This document shows positions 1-9,466 of a stretch of DNA of 64,000 nucleotides, in pieces. The position numbers and the translations under genes are program-made. The stretch is from positions 1 through 64,000 of the forward strand of contig NZ_JAFLHG010000014.1 of assembly GCF_018717645.1 (NCBI RefSeq), given 5' to 3'. The stretch's first letter is position 1; every line of letters begins with the position of its first letter. This DNA is from Microbacterium flavum (lineage in GTDB: Bacteria; Actinomycetota; Actinomycetes; Actinomycetales; Microbacteriaceae). The notes under the pieces are model-generated. The model searched no databases and was not told the DNA's origin. It saw only the letters and a program-made list of their open reading frames with translations.

Positions 1-67
1 TCCTGCACACCCCCCTCTCTCCCCACTCGACTGGTCGTCGGCAGCGGCGGATGTGTATAAGGGACAG
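1..67. other. Sequencing-adapter remnant at contig end (Nextera/Tn5 read-1 type)
   Basis: Bases 35-67 match the 33-base Nextera read-1 adapter (transfer sequence plus Tn5 mosaic end) at 30 of 33 positions. The three differences (bases 47, 49 and 62) are all changes to G. Translation gives the MCIRDR peptide often seen when such adapters are left in assemblies. Bases 1-34 are low-complexity C/T sequence that does not continue the kinase gene in any sensible way and may be degraded index or primer sequence. Genomic sequence begins at about base 68. The adapter identification comes from memory of the published oligo. Confidence 0.9.
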
Positions 68-1194
68 GCCGAGGGCGTGTCGGTGGCCGCGGGGGCGATC
101 GAGACCGGCCCGCGCAGGCGGGTCGGGTCCGCGTCGCCCCGCGCGCCGGTCGTGGCCGCCGCGGCCCCGGCCGGAGAGGTCGCGGCATCCGTCGGCGCGG
201 CCGTGTCACCGGCACGCCGACGCGTGGGTCCGGCGGCGGGAGCGGTGTGCGGCTCGATGCTCACGATGCCGCGGACGCGCGTCAGCTCGCCGTCCGCACC
301 ATCGTCGGGCACGCCCTCGGGGGCGTCGTCCAGGATGTCGATCGGCGTCACCGAGTGCGACAGCTCGATCTGGATCTTCTGCAGGGCGCGCGCGAAGGCG
401 ACCGCCGACTCGTACCGGTCGCCGGGGCGTTTGGCCATCGCACGAGCGAGCGCCGTCTCGAGCGAGGCGGGCACATCGGCGCGCGCGAGGGGCGGCACGG
501 GCTGCGTCTCGATGCGCTGAATGAGGTCGGCGCCGCCGTTGCGTCCGCCCGGCTGCTCGAACGGCGAGCGGCCGGCGAGGAGCGTGAAGACGGTGGCGCC
601 CAGGGCGTAGACATCGGTCGGGACGCCGGAACCGGTGCCCTCGCCGAACGCCTCGGGCGGAGACCACGGGATCGACATCCCCGCCGATGAGTCCTCGGCC
701 TCCGCGGTCGTCGCGATGCCGAAGTCGGTCAGTGCGGGACGGTTGTACTCCGTGACGAGGATGTTGGCCGGTTTGATGTCGCGGTGCAGGATGCCGGCGC
801 GGTGCGCGGTCTCCACCGCGGCACCCACCTGGATCCCGACGCGCAGCGCCTCCGCGACCGAGAACGCCTGGGCGCGCGAGCGCACCTGCAGGTTGGGGCG
901 CGAGCAGTACTCCATGACGAGGTAGGGCCGTCCGTCATCGGCGACCCCGGCCTGGTAGATCGTGACGATCGCCGGGTGCGTGGACAGGAGCGCCATCACG
1001 TTCGCCTCGGCGGCGAACTGCTCGGCCGCGTCGCCGACCATTCGATCGGCGAGCATCACCTTCACCGCGACGCGGCGGCGAGGCAGGTGCTGCTCGTAGA
1101 GGTACACATCGGCGAAGCCGCCCGAGCCGAGGACGTCGACGTATGTGAACCCGGTCAGCGCGGGAGGCGGCGCCGGCGGTCGCTTCGCGCTCAC
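68..1194 (-). CDS. Serine/threonine protein kinase (PknB type), 3' end missing
   Basis: Hanks-type kinase, last gene of the surface-signalling operon, expected to phosphorylate Thr residues read by the adjacent FHA proteins. Visible motifs: glycine loop GSGGFADV (about residues 23-30), AVK lysine 45, HRDIKPAN with catalytic Asp139, DFG at 157-159, then an activation segment leading to the PPEAF motif. After the kinase domain a Pro/Ala/Thr-rich, presumably juxtamembrane stretch begins and the sequence stops at the adapter, so the membrane segment and any sensor domain are lost. The GTG start at 1192-1194 overlaps the upstream FHA gene stop by 4 bases (GTGA), indicating translational coupling. 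About 375 codons are present. Confidence 0.93.
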
Positions 1195-2654
1195 GGAAGG
1201 TCCTCGAAGGTCACGGTGACGCCGTCGCCGAGGTCGAGGACATCGCCGGTGACGACCATGGTCGGCTCGCTCGGGTGCAGGCGCACGGGGTCCTGGCCGC
1301 CGCGCAGCAGCAGCGTGCCGTTGGTCGTGTCGAGGTCGGTCGCGAGCACGTGCTCGCCCTCGGCGCGGATCTCGACATGGCTGCGGGAGATGTCCTGGTC
1401 GGGGCTGTCGACCGCGACGAGGGTCGGCAGATCGGCCCCCGACGTGCGCGTCGACTTGGGCCTGCGCCCGATGACGACGGGCCGCTCGAGCTCGACGACG
1501 CGTCCGGTGGACAGGACGATGCGGCCCCGTGTCGGACGGCGCGGCGGGATGCCCTCCGTCGACTCGAACCTCTCCCGGTCCGACGCGCGGAGCGCGCGGG
1601 CCTCGGCGACCGAGATCGTCGCGCCGTCGTGATCGCCGAGCCCGGCGCGCTCACCCGTCACCGTCTCCGACACCCGGGTGGCGGGCGCCGCCTCCTCCTC
1701 CGGCTCACCCTCCACCGCCGCGGCCTCCTCCGGCCCGCCCTCGGCGCCGTCGCCCTCGGGGGCTGCCGCGGCGTCGGCGGCGGGCGCACTCGCCGCGTCC
1801 GCCTCCGGAGCGGCGGCCGACGCGGCGGCGGCGACGGGACGGGCGACCGTCTCCCCCCACAGCAGGTCGTACTCGTCGGCCGCCTCCTCGGCGGCGAGCT
1901 CGGGCGCGTAGGTGGCCGCGGGGAGCAGCGTGTCGGCGGACGCGGGCGCGGCATCCGCCGGTTCGTCGGCAGCTCCGGCGTCCTCTGTCGGCTCCTCTTC
2001 CGGTTCCGCTTGCGGTGCCGGTGCCGGTGCCGGTGTCGACGACGACGCGACCGGCACCGCATGCGGCGCGGCGGGCGGGGTCAGCTCGCGCGCGGCCGGC
2101 GGCGCCACGCGGATCTCCGGGGCGACGCGCGTCTGGGCCGCGACGCGGGCGTCGGACGCGACGGTCAGGACAACGACGTCAGCGAGCGCGACGCCCGAGC
2201 GCAGAGGCACCCCCGCCTCTTCGGCGGGGTCACCCGCGGGCGCCGCGGTCGCACGGATCGCCCCGGCGACGAAACGCTCCGACCAGGTGGACACGCCCTC
2301 ACCGGTCACGGCGACGGGCCCGTCGGGGCCGTCGATGACGAGCTCGAGCGCCCCGCGGACGGCGACGCGGATGCCGCCCTCCTCCGCGATGGCGAGCGCG
2401 AACGGGGGGATCGCGGTCAGCGAGGTGCCGAAGGCACCGGTGAGTGCGTCCAGGACCGCGCCGATGCCCCCTTCGCCCACACGGCGCCAGACGGCGTCGG
2501 CGGTGCGCGCCGTCACGGCGGGGGCGAGGACGGCCAGCGCCGCCCCCTCGACGGCGACCCACCACGCACCGCTGCCGTGCGCCGGGCGGTACCGCGTCTG
2601 CGCGCGCTCGGGTGTCTGTCGCGTCTCCCGCATCGGTTCTGCCGGTCCTGCCAT
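1191..2654 (-). CDS. FHA domain-containing protein
   Basis: 487-residue cytoplasmic protein. Residues 1-180 form an Ala/Val-rich globular region with no recognised family. It is followed by a long low-complexity Ala/Glu/Pro linker (about 180-340) and a C-terminal FHA phosphothreonine-binding domain (about 395-487) with the IGRR, SRSH and TTNG landmarks. It probably docks onto phosphorylated kinase or a substrate, as GarA/FhaA-type proteins do. The ATG at 2652-2654 overlaps the PP2C stop by one base (TGATG), and its own stop overlaps the kinase start. The Met in this frame at 3557 is rejected because upstream sequence is antisense to nothing but PP2C coding sequence in another frame. The function of the N-terminal half is unknown. 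Confidence 0.9.
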   Translation of the reverse strand: MAGPAEPMRETRQTPERAQTRYRPAHGSGAWWVAVEGAALAVLAPAVTARTADAVWRRVGEGGIGAVLDALTGAFGTSLTAIPPFALAIAEEGGIRVAVRGALELVIDGPDGPVAVTGEGVSTWSERFVAGAIRATAAPAGDPAEEAGVPLRSGVALADVVVLTVASDARVAAQTRVAPEIRVAPPAARELTPPAAPHAVPVASSSTPAPAPAPQAEPEEEPTEDAGAADEPADAAPASADTLLPAATYAPELAAEEAADEYDLLWGETVARPVAAAASAAAPEADAASAPAADAAAAPEGDGAEGGPEEAAAVEGEPEEEAAPATRVSETVTGERAGLGDHDGATISVAEARALRASDRERFESTEGIPPRRPTRGRIVLSTGRVVELERPVVIGRRPKSTRTSGADLPTLVAVDSPDQDISRSHVEIRAEGEHVLATDLDTTNGTLLLRGGQDPVRLHPSEPTMVVTGDVLDLGDGVTVTFEDLP

Positions 2655-3484
2655 CAGCTGTCTCCCCTGGATCGCGCTCGCGGGCGGGTGTCTCCGTCGG
2701 GGTCGCCGCGGCGCGCCCCGGCGGGTGCGGTGTCGAAGACATCGTCGTGGTCGCCGCTCACCGTGAGCGCGTCGACGACGATCGCGGTCACGTTGTCGCG
2801 GCCCCCGTGCAGCAGCGCCTCGTGGACGAGACGGGTCGCCGCATCCTGCGGGTCGCCCTCCTCCGCGAGGATGTCGCGCAGCCGCTGGGCTCCGACTTCC
2901 CCGGACAGACCGTCGGAGCAGACGAGGATGCGGTCGCCGGGCTCGGCAGGGACCATCCAGTAGTCGGGACGGCCGTCGCTGCCCGCCCCGATCGCGCGGG
3001 TGATCTCGTTGCGGCGACTGTCGGCGCGGGCATCGCCCACGGTCAGCTCCCCCGCGTCGATGAGCTCCTGCACCACGGAGTGGTCGACGCTGATCTGCTC
3101 GAGGAAGCCGTTCGCGAACCGGTAGGTCCGCGAGTCCCCGACGTTCACCGTGAGCCAGTAGCCGACTCCCGCGACCTCGGCGACGATCACCCCCGTGAGA
3201 GTGGTCCCTGCTCCCCTCCCGTCGCTCGCGATCGCGTCGACGCGTGCGCGGGCGGATCGGAGGGCGGCACGCACCTCGTCGACGGTGAGGCTGGGGGCGC
3301 CCACCAGGCGGGCGAACTCGGCGACGACCGCGGCGCTCGCGCGCTCGCCCGCGTCGTGGCCCCCCATGCCGTCCGCGACGAGGAAGAGCGGCGCCTCCGC
3401 GAGGTAGGCGTCTTCGTTGAGCCGGCGGCGCAGACCCGTGTCGGTCGCCGCGCCCACGCGGGTGACGATGGGCGCGTCGGTCAC
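2654..3484 (-). CDS. PP2C-family Ser/Thr protein phosphatase
   Basis: 276 residues, the usual size of a stand-alone bacterial PstP-like catalytic domain. It is Mn/Mg dependent and should reverse the kinase encoded two genes downstream. Metal-binding motifs are intact: an early RLNEDAY Asp, ADGMGGHD near residue 42, GDSRTYR, SDGLSGEV and the final RDNVTAIVV. There is no transmembrane segment, unlike mycobacterial PstP, so it is probably cytosolic. The ATG overlaps the upstream RDD-FHA stop by 4 bases (ATGA). Kinase, phosphatase and two FHA readers in one transcript form a closed phosphosignalling module. Confidence 0.94.
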   Translation of the reverse strand: MTDAPIVTRVGAATDTGLRRRLNEDAYLAEAPLFLVADGMGGHDAGERASAAVVAEFARLVGAPSLTVDEVRAALRSARARVDAIASDGRGAGTTLTGVIVAEVAGVGYWLTVNVGDSRTYRFANGFLEQISVDHSVVQELIDAGELTVGDARADSRRNEITRAIGAGSDGRPDYWMVPAEPGDRILVCSDGLSGEVGAQRLRDILAEEGDPQDAATRLVHEALLHGGRDNVTAIVVDALTVSGDHDDVFDTAPAGARRGDPDGDTRPRARSRGDS

Positions 3485-4644
3485 GGCGCGACCTCGATCC
3501 GCAGTGAGCGGTCACCGAATTCGAGCACGTCACCCATCCGCACCCGGGTGCGCTCACCCGGCGTGATCTGCTGCCGCGCCGTGCCGCGCAGGATCACGAC
3601 GCCGTTCGTCGAATAGCGATCCAGCACCCACAGCGTCCGGTCCTCGCCGGGCGCGAGCTCGAAATGCGTCTTGGAGAGTGACAGCGTCTCGTCGCGCACC
3701 GGGAAGACCATCGCACCCGACTCGGGCGCGGGATTGCGTCCGAAGACGGAGCGGCCGTAGAGCGCCTGGCCGGTCCCGTCATCCCACACGAGGCGGGCGA
3801 GGGCATGATCGGCATCCGGCCGTCCGCCGTGGCCCGACATCCGCGTATGGTCGGGCACCTCGTCCAGAAGGGTCGGCAGCGGGGCTGCGTCCGGAGCGCC
3901 TCCGACCTCCACGACGGGCAGGGATGCCGGCGGGGTCGCCGGCGGCGCGTCGTACAGCTCGGGATCGCTCACGCCCGGGACGAAGGAGATGACGCCCGAC
4001 GACGCGGCGGGCGTCGGAACCGGGCGCCCCGCACCGGCCGGCGTCCAGCCGGCGAGCGCGGTGTCCTCGTCGACGGGGAGCACGAGCGACGCCGGCAGGG
4101 TCGTCGGCACCGACGGGGACGACGGCGCGGGCTGCGCGTCGCCCGCGGAGTCCGCGCCCGCCGCGACCACCTCGACGCCGCGACCGACGACATCGGTCAT
4201 CACCGTCCCGGCGGCCTTGTCGTGCCACCCGCGCCGCCACGGCGAGGAGTCGAACAGCGGGGAGAAGTACCCCACGACGATCACCGTGCCGAGCGCCCAC
4301 ACCACGTTGCGGCCGAGAGCGCGGCCGAAGCCGATGCGCGCCCCGGCGACCTCTTCCTCACCGGGAGCGAGGGTGGGCAGGAGAGCGAGGCGCAGGCCGA
4401 GCGCGCGCATCCCGAGCGATCCGCCGCCTCCCTGCATCAGCGTGTACACGAGGAACCACACGAGCCCGACGGCGTAGGCGAGGAGGCCGGCGAGCCATAG
4501 CGGGAATCCGCCGGCCGTCGCGAAGGAGATGCCCGCGAACGCGCCGGCCGCGGCGATGAGGATGACGAGCGCGACGGCCCCGTCGATGAGGTACGCGCCC
4601 ACGCGACGACCGAGGGTCGCCGCCGACACCGCGACGGCGCTCAT
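3481..4644 (-). CDS. RDD-family membrane protein with C-terminal FHA domain
   Basis: 387 residues. The N-terminal RDD domain (about 8-165) has three hydrophobic helices, the LGRRVGAYLIDG entry motif and the GWHDKAAGT ending. A Pro/Ala-rich linker follows, then an FHA domain (about 290-385) with GRNP, SLSKTHFE and YSTNG signatures. The arrangement suggests a membrane-bound phosphothreonine reader recruiting kinase clients to the membrane. Both ends overlap neighbours by ATGA, so stoichiometric coupled translation with the transglutaminase-like protein and phosphatase is likely. Confidence 0.9.
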   Translation of the reverse strand: MSAVAVSAATLGRRVGAYLIDGAVALVILIAAAGAFAGISFATAGGFPLWLAGLLAYAVGLVWFLVYTLMQGGGGSLGMRALGLRLALLPTLAPGEEEVAGARIGFGRALGRNVVWALGTVIVVGYFSPLFDSSPWRRGWHDKAAGTVMTDVVGRGVEVVAAGADSAGDAQPAPSSPSVPTTLPASLVLPVDEDTALAGWTPAGAGRPVPTPAASSGVISFVPGVSDPELYDAPPATPPASLPVVEVGGAPDAAPLPTLLDEVPDHTRMSGHGGRPDADHALARLVWDDGTGQALYGRSVFGRNPAPESGAMVFPVRDETLSLSKTHFELAPGEDRTLWVLDRYSTNGVVILRGTARQQITPGERTRVRMGDVLEFGDRSLRIEVAP

Positions 4645-7046
4645 GCGGCACCGCCTCGGCCACCACTGCCGCGTCGGCCACCCCGGTCATCCCAGGGCAC
4701 CCGGATCCCGGCCGCGATCCGCCGCGCCCGGGCGGCGCGCTCGGCGAGGGCGGGCCGCAGCGAGCGCAGGCTCAGCCGGGCACGCAGCCGCTGCCACACC
4801 GTCGTGGAACCCTTCATCTCACCGACGATATCGTCCACCTCTCGCCAGAACGCATCGACGTCCTCCGGTGCGGGATCGCCCGGCCCGTAGACCTGGAGAT
4901 CAGCGGTGTTCGCGAGCTCGCGCACGCGCGGCTGGTCGAAGGTCGACCCGACCACGGCGGCGCTCTCGGCGCGGGTCGCGCCGAGAGCGACGGGGGCACG
5001 AAGATCCACCGCGGAGTCGACGAGCTCATCCCAGCCGCCGGAGATCCGGTCGGCGGTGCGCGCGGCGCCGCGGCGCCGCGCGCGACGCATGCCCTTCACG
5101 ACCCCCATGACGATGAACGGCGCCGCGAGGAGCGCGAGCACGCCCAGGCTGATCCCGCCGTAGAGGAGGACGGGTCCGAGCCAGTCGAGACCGGCCGCCT
5201 GCTCGTCGTCCTGCTCGCGGTCCTCCGCGATGGCGGGCGGCAGGTCGGCCGGCTCCTGGGCCGGCGGAGGCGGCTGCAGCACCTGCGGCTTCGGGTTCGC
5301 CTGCGGCTTGGTGGTCTGGTCGTTGGGCTTGTTGTCCTCGTCGGGCGTCGGGTCGAACGGCACCCAGCCGACGCCCTGGAACGCGATCTCGACCCAGGCG
5401 TGCAGGTTGTCCCCCGTCGCGTCGAACGACGCGGCATCCGTGTCCTCCTCGCCCGGGTACCACCCCATGACGACGCGCGCCGGCATGCCGATCTGCGTCG
5501 CCATGAGCGCCATCGCGACCGCGTACTGCTCGTCGTCGCCGATCATCTCGTCGCCCGAGAAGAGCGCGCCGATCCGATTGGCGCCGTGACCGGAGAGCGA
5601 GATGACCTCGTCGGCGAGGCCGTGGCTGAAGAAGCCCTCCGTGTGCAGCCAGCTCTCCAGGGCACGCGCACGGGCGATCGGCGTCTCCGCGTCGGCGGTG
5701 GCCGTGGAGGCGAGGTCGGCGATCTTCTCCGGGATGCCCGTCTGCTTCGGCATCTTCAGCGACGCGAACGGCACGTCCGCGAGCGCGTTGTCGCTCGGGA
5801 TCGTCGGGAGGACGGTGCGGATCGAGTAGCCGTCGCCGGGCGCGAGCCCCAGGGGGACGACCGCGGTCCCGGTCGCGTCGTTGAAGTGAGCGGACCGGGC
5901 GAGCTCGCCCGACCGCGGTCCGGTGAAGTCGAACTCGCGCACCGCGCCGACATCGGGCAGCCAGACGCCGGGCAGGTCCCGGATGTCGAAGGTCACCGTC
6001 TCGGCGGTGCCCTCGGCCGTCGGCGACATGTTGGAGCGCACCGGCGTGAAGGCGCTGGAGGATCCGGCCCCGTCGTCGGCGACGTTGTAGACGATGCCGT
6101 TGTAGGCGTCCATCGTGGCCAGGCGCACGCGGGCATCCTTCGGGAGCCCCGAGACGGTGAAGAGCGTCGTGTCCGCATCGTCGCGCACGTAGCCGCGGTA
6201 GCTCTGCAACGGGCTCGGATACTGCGACACGTCGAAGGGCGGGATGATGAAGTCGCGCAGGATGTACCGGGGTACGGGCGGCGACGCGACGGCGGCGGTC
6301 CCGACGCCGATGCCCGCGGCGACCGCGAGGACCACGCCTGCCGAGACGAGGCGGCGCAGGCGCGAGGAGCGCACCGACCCGGCATCCGACGTGCCCGCCG
6401 ATTCGACGCGCACGGCCGCACCATCGCCGTCCCAGGTCTGGCGCAGCGAGAGCCAGGCCACGGCGATGGCGGCGAAGACGAGGCCCTCGATGAGGGGGGC
6501 CGTCGGCTGGGACACCCCCAGGAGGATGCTCGCGACGAGCGCCGCCAGCGCGGGCAGCAGCGCCCAGGCGGGGTGGCGCACCCGGAGCGCGAGCGACCCC
6601 GTGAGCACGGCGCCGATGAGGGTGATGAGGAACGGCACGATGAGGTGCCCGTCGGATGCCGCGACCGGCGGCACCGTCGTCAGCAGCTGCTTCCACGACG
6701 TGACGGTCCCCACCGCGAGCTGGCGGAGGGTGTCGAGCGTCGGCACGACTCCGAACAGAGCGGTGTGCGGGAGAGCGAGGGCGCCGCCGAACACCACGTA
6801 CGCGCCGAGGGTCGCCCCGGTCAGGCTGAGCACGCCCCATCGCCATCGGGCTCCGGCGTAGGAGATCCCGAGGCCGAGGACGATGCCGCCCACGCCGGCG
6901 ACGAGGTACTGGGGGCCGTCGAAGGTCGTGGCGAACCCGATGACGGTGACGAGGAGCAGGAGCGCCGATGCGCCGAGGTCCGCCGCGAGCCGCCGCACGG
7001 GGATGCTCCGCGGCGCCGCAGGGCGGCGCCGCGTGCGCGCGTTCAC
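4641..7046 (-). CDS. TgpA-type membrane transglutaminase-fold protein lacking the catalytic cysteine
   Basis: 801 residues: about five to six N-terminal hydrophobic helices (20-230), one more helix (about 250-275), an extracytoplasmic region with a transglutaminase core (about 465-570), a further helix (about 635-660) and a cytoplasmic DUF4129-like tail. The core keeps HAWVE (His549) and the FDPTP Asp, but the position normally held by the nucleophile (GDC-E-Q) reads GDDEQ, so Asp505 replaces Cys. I find no cysteine anywhere in the protein. It is therefore probably a non-catalytic, binding or scaffold, version. The GTG start at 7044-7046 overlaps the DUF58 stop by GTGA; the ATG at 7196 would run deep into DUF58. 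Confidence 0.88.
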   Translation of the reverse strand: MNARTRRRPAAPRSIPVRRLAADLGASALLLLVTVIGFATTFDGPQYLVAGVGGIVLGLGISYAGARWRWGVLSLTGATLGAYVVFGGALALPHTALFGVVPTLDTLRQLAVGTVTSWKQLLTTVPPVAASDGHLIVPFLITLIGAVLTGSLALRVRHPAWALLPALAALVASILLGVSQPTAPLIEGLVFAAIAVAWLSLRQTWDGDGAAVRVESAGTSDAGSVRSSRLRRLVSAGVVLAVAAGIGVGTAAVASPPVPRYILRDFIIPPFDVSQYPSPLQSYRGYVRDDADTTLFTVSGLPKDARVRLATMDAYNGIVYNVADDGAGSSSAFTPVRSNMSPTAEGTAETVTFDIRDLPGVWLPDVGAVREFDFTGPRSGELARSAHFNDATGTAVVPLGLAPGDGYSIRTVLPTIPSDNALADVPFASLKMPKQTGIPEKIADLASTATADAETPIARARALESWLHTEGFFSHGLADEVISLSGHGANRIGALFSGDEMIGDDEQYAVAMALMATQIGMPARVVMGWYPGEEDTDAASFDATGDNLHAWVEIAFQGVGWVPFDPTPDEDNKPNDQTTKPQANPKPQVLQPPPPAQEPADLPPAIAEDREQDDEQAAGLDWLGPVLLYGGISLGVLALLAAPFIVMGVVKGMRRARRRGAARTADRISGGWDELVDSAVDLRAPVALGATRAESAAVVGSTFDQPRVRELANTADLQVYGPGDPAPEDVDAFWREVDDIVGEMKGSTTVWQRLRARLSLRSLRPALAERAARARRIAAGIRVPWDDRGGRRGSGGRGGAA

Positions 7047-8452
7047 GAGAGCACCTTCCGCACGGCCCGGGGCAGCTGGTCCAGCGCGCCGAGGGTGATC
7101 ACATCGGCCTCGGCGATGCGCTTGAGCGCGGGGGCGTCGGCCCGGTCGTCGGCGACGACGGCGAGGGCGCGGACCCCCTCGGGCAGGCGTGAGCACGCGA
7201 GGCGCAGGTCACCGGCATCCGACCCCGATCCGGTCACGAGCACCACGACGGCGGCCTGCGGCGCATGCACGGCGAGCGCGCCCGCGAGGGCGACGATGCC
7301 GCCCTGCCGGGGGCGCGAGTGGCCGAGCTGCGAGAGCTCGTCGAGGAACCGGCGCGGGGTGGGCGAGCGGAGCGGCCCCTCCTGCGTGCGCGCGTCGAGG
7401 ATGCGCGAGTCCCGCAGGGCGCGCAGGCCGACCGACCCGGCGACGGAGATCGCGAGCTCGAACTCCTCGTCGCTGCGGTACTCGTGGCGGAGGGTGGACA
7501 GGCCGACGACGAAATGCGAGCGGCGGGTCTCCTCGTACTGACGGACCATCACCTTCCCGGCACGGGCGGTCGACTTCCAGTGGACGTGGCGCAGGTCGTC
7601 TCCGGGCTGGTACTCGCGCAGCGCGTGGAAGGAGACGTCATCACGGGCGAGATGCTGCGCCGGAAGGCCCTCGAGGTCGCGGAGGTGCCCGAGGGAGAGG
7701 CCGTCCAGAGCGGTCGTGCGGGGGTGGACGTAGAGGTCGACGGCCTGGCGGCGGTCGTGGGTGCGTTCGAAGAGGCCGATCGGATCGCCGCGGCGGACGC
7801 TCACCGGTCCGACCTCGAGCACGCCGCGGGCGGTCGTCGGGATCGCGAAGACCTCTTCGTGCTCGGCGCCCGGCACGAGCCGCGGCACCTGAAACACCCC
7901 GCGCCCGTGCCCCACGGGAAGGACGACCTCCGAGGGGAGGATCGTTCGGGAGGTGCGGTTGACGAGGGCGAGGCCACCGACCGCCCGCTCTCCCACGACG
8001 ACGCGCGTGCGGGTGAGGTCCAGCTCGATGTCGTAGCTCGTGCGCCCGAAGAGGAAGAACACGCTCACCGCGAGCACCGCGGTGAGCACCGCGGCCGCCA
8101 CGAGCAGCTCCTTCCAGCCGAAGGCGAGGGCGAGCCACCACAGGAACACGGCGCCGGCAAGGAACACCCATCCGAGAGGCCGGATGATCTCGGCGATCGT
8201 GCGCGTCGCACGCGTCGCCGCGCGCGTCGCGGACTCGATCCGCTCGCGCCGCCGCTCAGCGGATGTCGCGGCGCGCGGGGCGACGAGGGAGGATGCGTCC
8301 TCGGCAGGGCGCTCCGCATCCGTCTCGACGGCATCCGCAGTCGCGGGCGTCGCCGCCGACGCGGCCGCCGTGCCGTCGGCACCGGCACCGGACGCGCCCG
8401 CACCTCGCCGCGCACGGCGCGACGGGGTCTGGGTCGCAGGCTCGGTCGTCAT
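7043..8452 (-). CDS. DUF58 (von Willebrand A-like) membrane-associated protein
   Basis: 469 residues. A disordered Ala/Arg/Glu-rich N-terminus (1-85) is followed by two hydrophobic helices (about 92-135), then the DUF58 domain with its characteristic GDDLRHVHWKSTAR motif. DUF58 proteins nearly always accompany MoxR AAA+ ATPases and TgpA-like proteins, as here, and are thought to be assembly partners or clients of MoxR. The exact role is unknown. The start overlaps the MoxR stop by one base (TGATG). Confidence 0.93.
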   Translation of the reverse strand: MTTEPATQTPSRRARRGAGASGAGADGTAAASAATPATADAVETDAERPAEDASSLVAPRAATSAERRRERIESATRAATRATRTIAEIIRPLGWVFLAGAVFLWWLALAFGWKELLVAAAVLTAVLAVSVFFLFGRTSYDIELDLTRTRVVVGERAVGGLALVNRTSRTILPSEVVLPVGHGRGVFQVPRLVPGAEHEEVFAIPTTARGVLEVGPVSVRRGDPIGLFERTHDRRQAVDLYVHPRTTALDGLSLGHLRDLEGLPAQHLARDDVSFHALREYQPGDDLRHVHWKSTARAGKVMVRQYEETRRSHFVVGLSTLRHEYRSDEEFELAISVAGSVGLRALRDSRILDARTQEGPLRSPTPRRFLDELSQLGHSRPRQGGIVALAGALAVHAPQAAVVVLVTGSGSDAGDLRLACSRLPEGVRALAVVADDRADAPALKRIAEADVITLGALDQLPRAVRKVLS

Positions 8453-9423
8453 CAGCTCGCGGCGCGGGCCAGGGGGGCCTCGACGCCGGCGACGGCACGC
8501 TCGACGATCTGCTCGGCCGTCGTCCCGGCGAACTCGGCCTCCGGGTCCAGGACGAGGCGGTGCGCCCAGACCGGAACCGCGAGGGTCTTGATGTCGTCGG
8601 GGACGACGTAGTGGCGCCCCTGCGAAGCGGCGTACACCTTGGCGACGCGGATCATCGAGATCGCACCGCGGACCGAGACGCCCAGACGCGCGGCATCCGA
8701 GGCGCGCGTCGCCTCGACCAGCTGCGCCGTGTAGCGCGCGACGGCGGGGTCGATGTGCACGGATGCCGCGAGGTCGGCCATGTCCGCGACGGCGTTCGTC
8801 GTGATGATCGCCTGGAGCCCGGCCGAGGGGTTGCGGTCGACGGCGCCCACGAGGATGCGCTCGGTGACGGCGAGGGTCGGGTAGCCGATCGAGATCTTGA
8901 GCATGAAGCGGTCCAGCTGCGCCTCGGGCAGCTTGTAGGTGCCGGACTGCTCGATGGGGTTCTGCGTCGCGATGACGAGGAAGGGTCGGCCGACCTCGTG
9001 CGGCGTGCCGTCGACGGTCACCCGCGACTCCTCCATGACCTCCAGCAGGGCCGACTGCGTCTTCGGCGACGCGCGGTTGATCTCGTCGGCGAGCACGATC
9101 GAGGCGAACACCGGACCGCGGTGGAACTCGAACCGGTGGTTCTGCTGGTCGTAGATCGTGACGCCGGTCACATCGGAGGGCAGGAGGTCCGGCGTGAACT
9201 GGATGCGCGTGGACGTGCCCTGCACGGAGGCGGCGAGCGCCTTCGCGAGACTCGTCTTGCCCGTCCCCGGGGCATCCTCCAGCAGCACGTGTCCTTCGGC
9301 GAGCATCGCCGACAGGACGAGTCCGACGACTTCGCGCTTGCCGAGGAGCGCCTGATCGACGTTGTCGACGAGCCGCGTGAAGGTGTCGCGGAACCAGGCG
9401 GCCTGTTCGGGGGTCATGCTCAT
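8452..9423 (-). CDS. MoxR-family AAA+ ATPase
   Basis: 323 residues, normal for MoxR. Walker A APGTGKTSLA (about 51-60), the Walker B and sensor region ADEINRASPKTQSALLEVMEE split across about 110-130, and an ATQNPIEQ sensor 1 are all present. It likely acts as a chaperone that assembles or activates the DUF58/transglutaminase-like complex. The start is chosen at the ATG at 9421-9423; the longer frame to 9555 would overlap the end of the giant Ig-like gene. The upstream gene stops 43 bases away, the only non-overlapping junction of the chain. Confidence 0.94.
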   Translation of the reverse strand: MSMTPEQAAWFRDTFTRLVDNVDQALLGKREVVGLVLSAMLAEGHVLLEDAPGTGKTSLAKALAASVQGTSTRIQFTPDLLPSDVTGVTIYDQQNHRFEFHRGPVFASIVLADEINRASPKTQSALLEVMEESRVTVDGTPHEVGRPFLVIATQNPIEQSGTYKLPEAQLDRFMLKISIGYPTLAVTERILVGAVDRNPSAGLQAIITTNAVADMADLAASVHIDPAVARYTAQLVEATRASDAARLGVSVRGAISMIRVAKVYAASQGRHYVVPDDIKTLAVPVWAHRLVLDPEAEFAGTTAEQIVERAVAGVEAPLARAAS

Positions 9424-9466
9424 GGGTTGTCCGTCCTCTGGGGGGTCATCTGCTGCGGGTCGCGGG

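Noticed and set aside
51-524. Overlapping plus-strand ORFs at the window start (MCIRDR.. and MYKGQ..)
   Set aside because: They begin inside adapter sequence and are antisense to the kinase gene.
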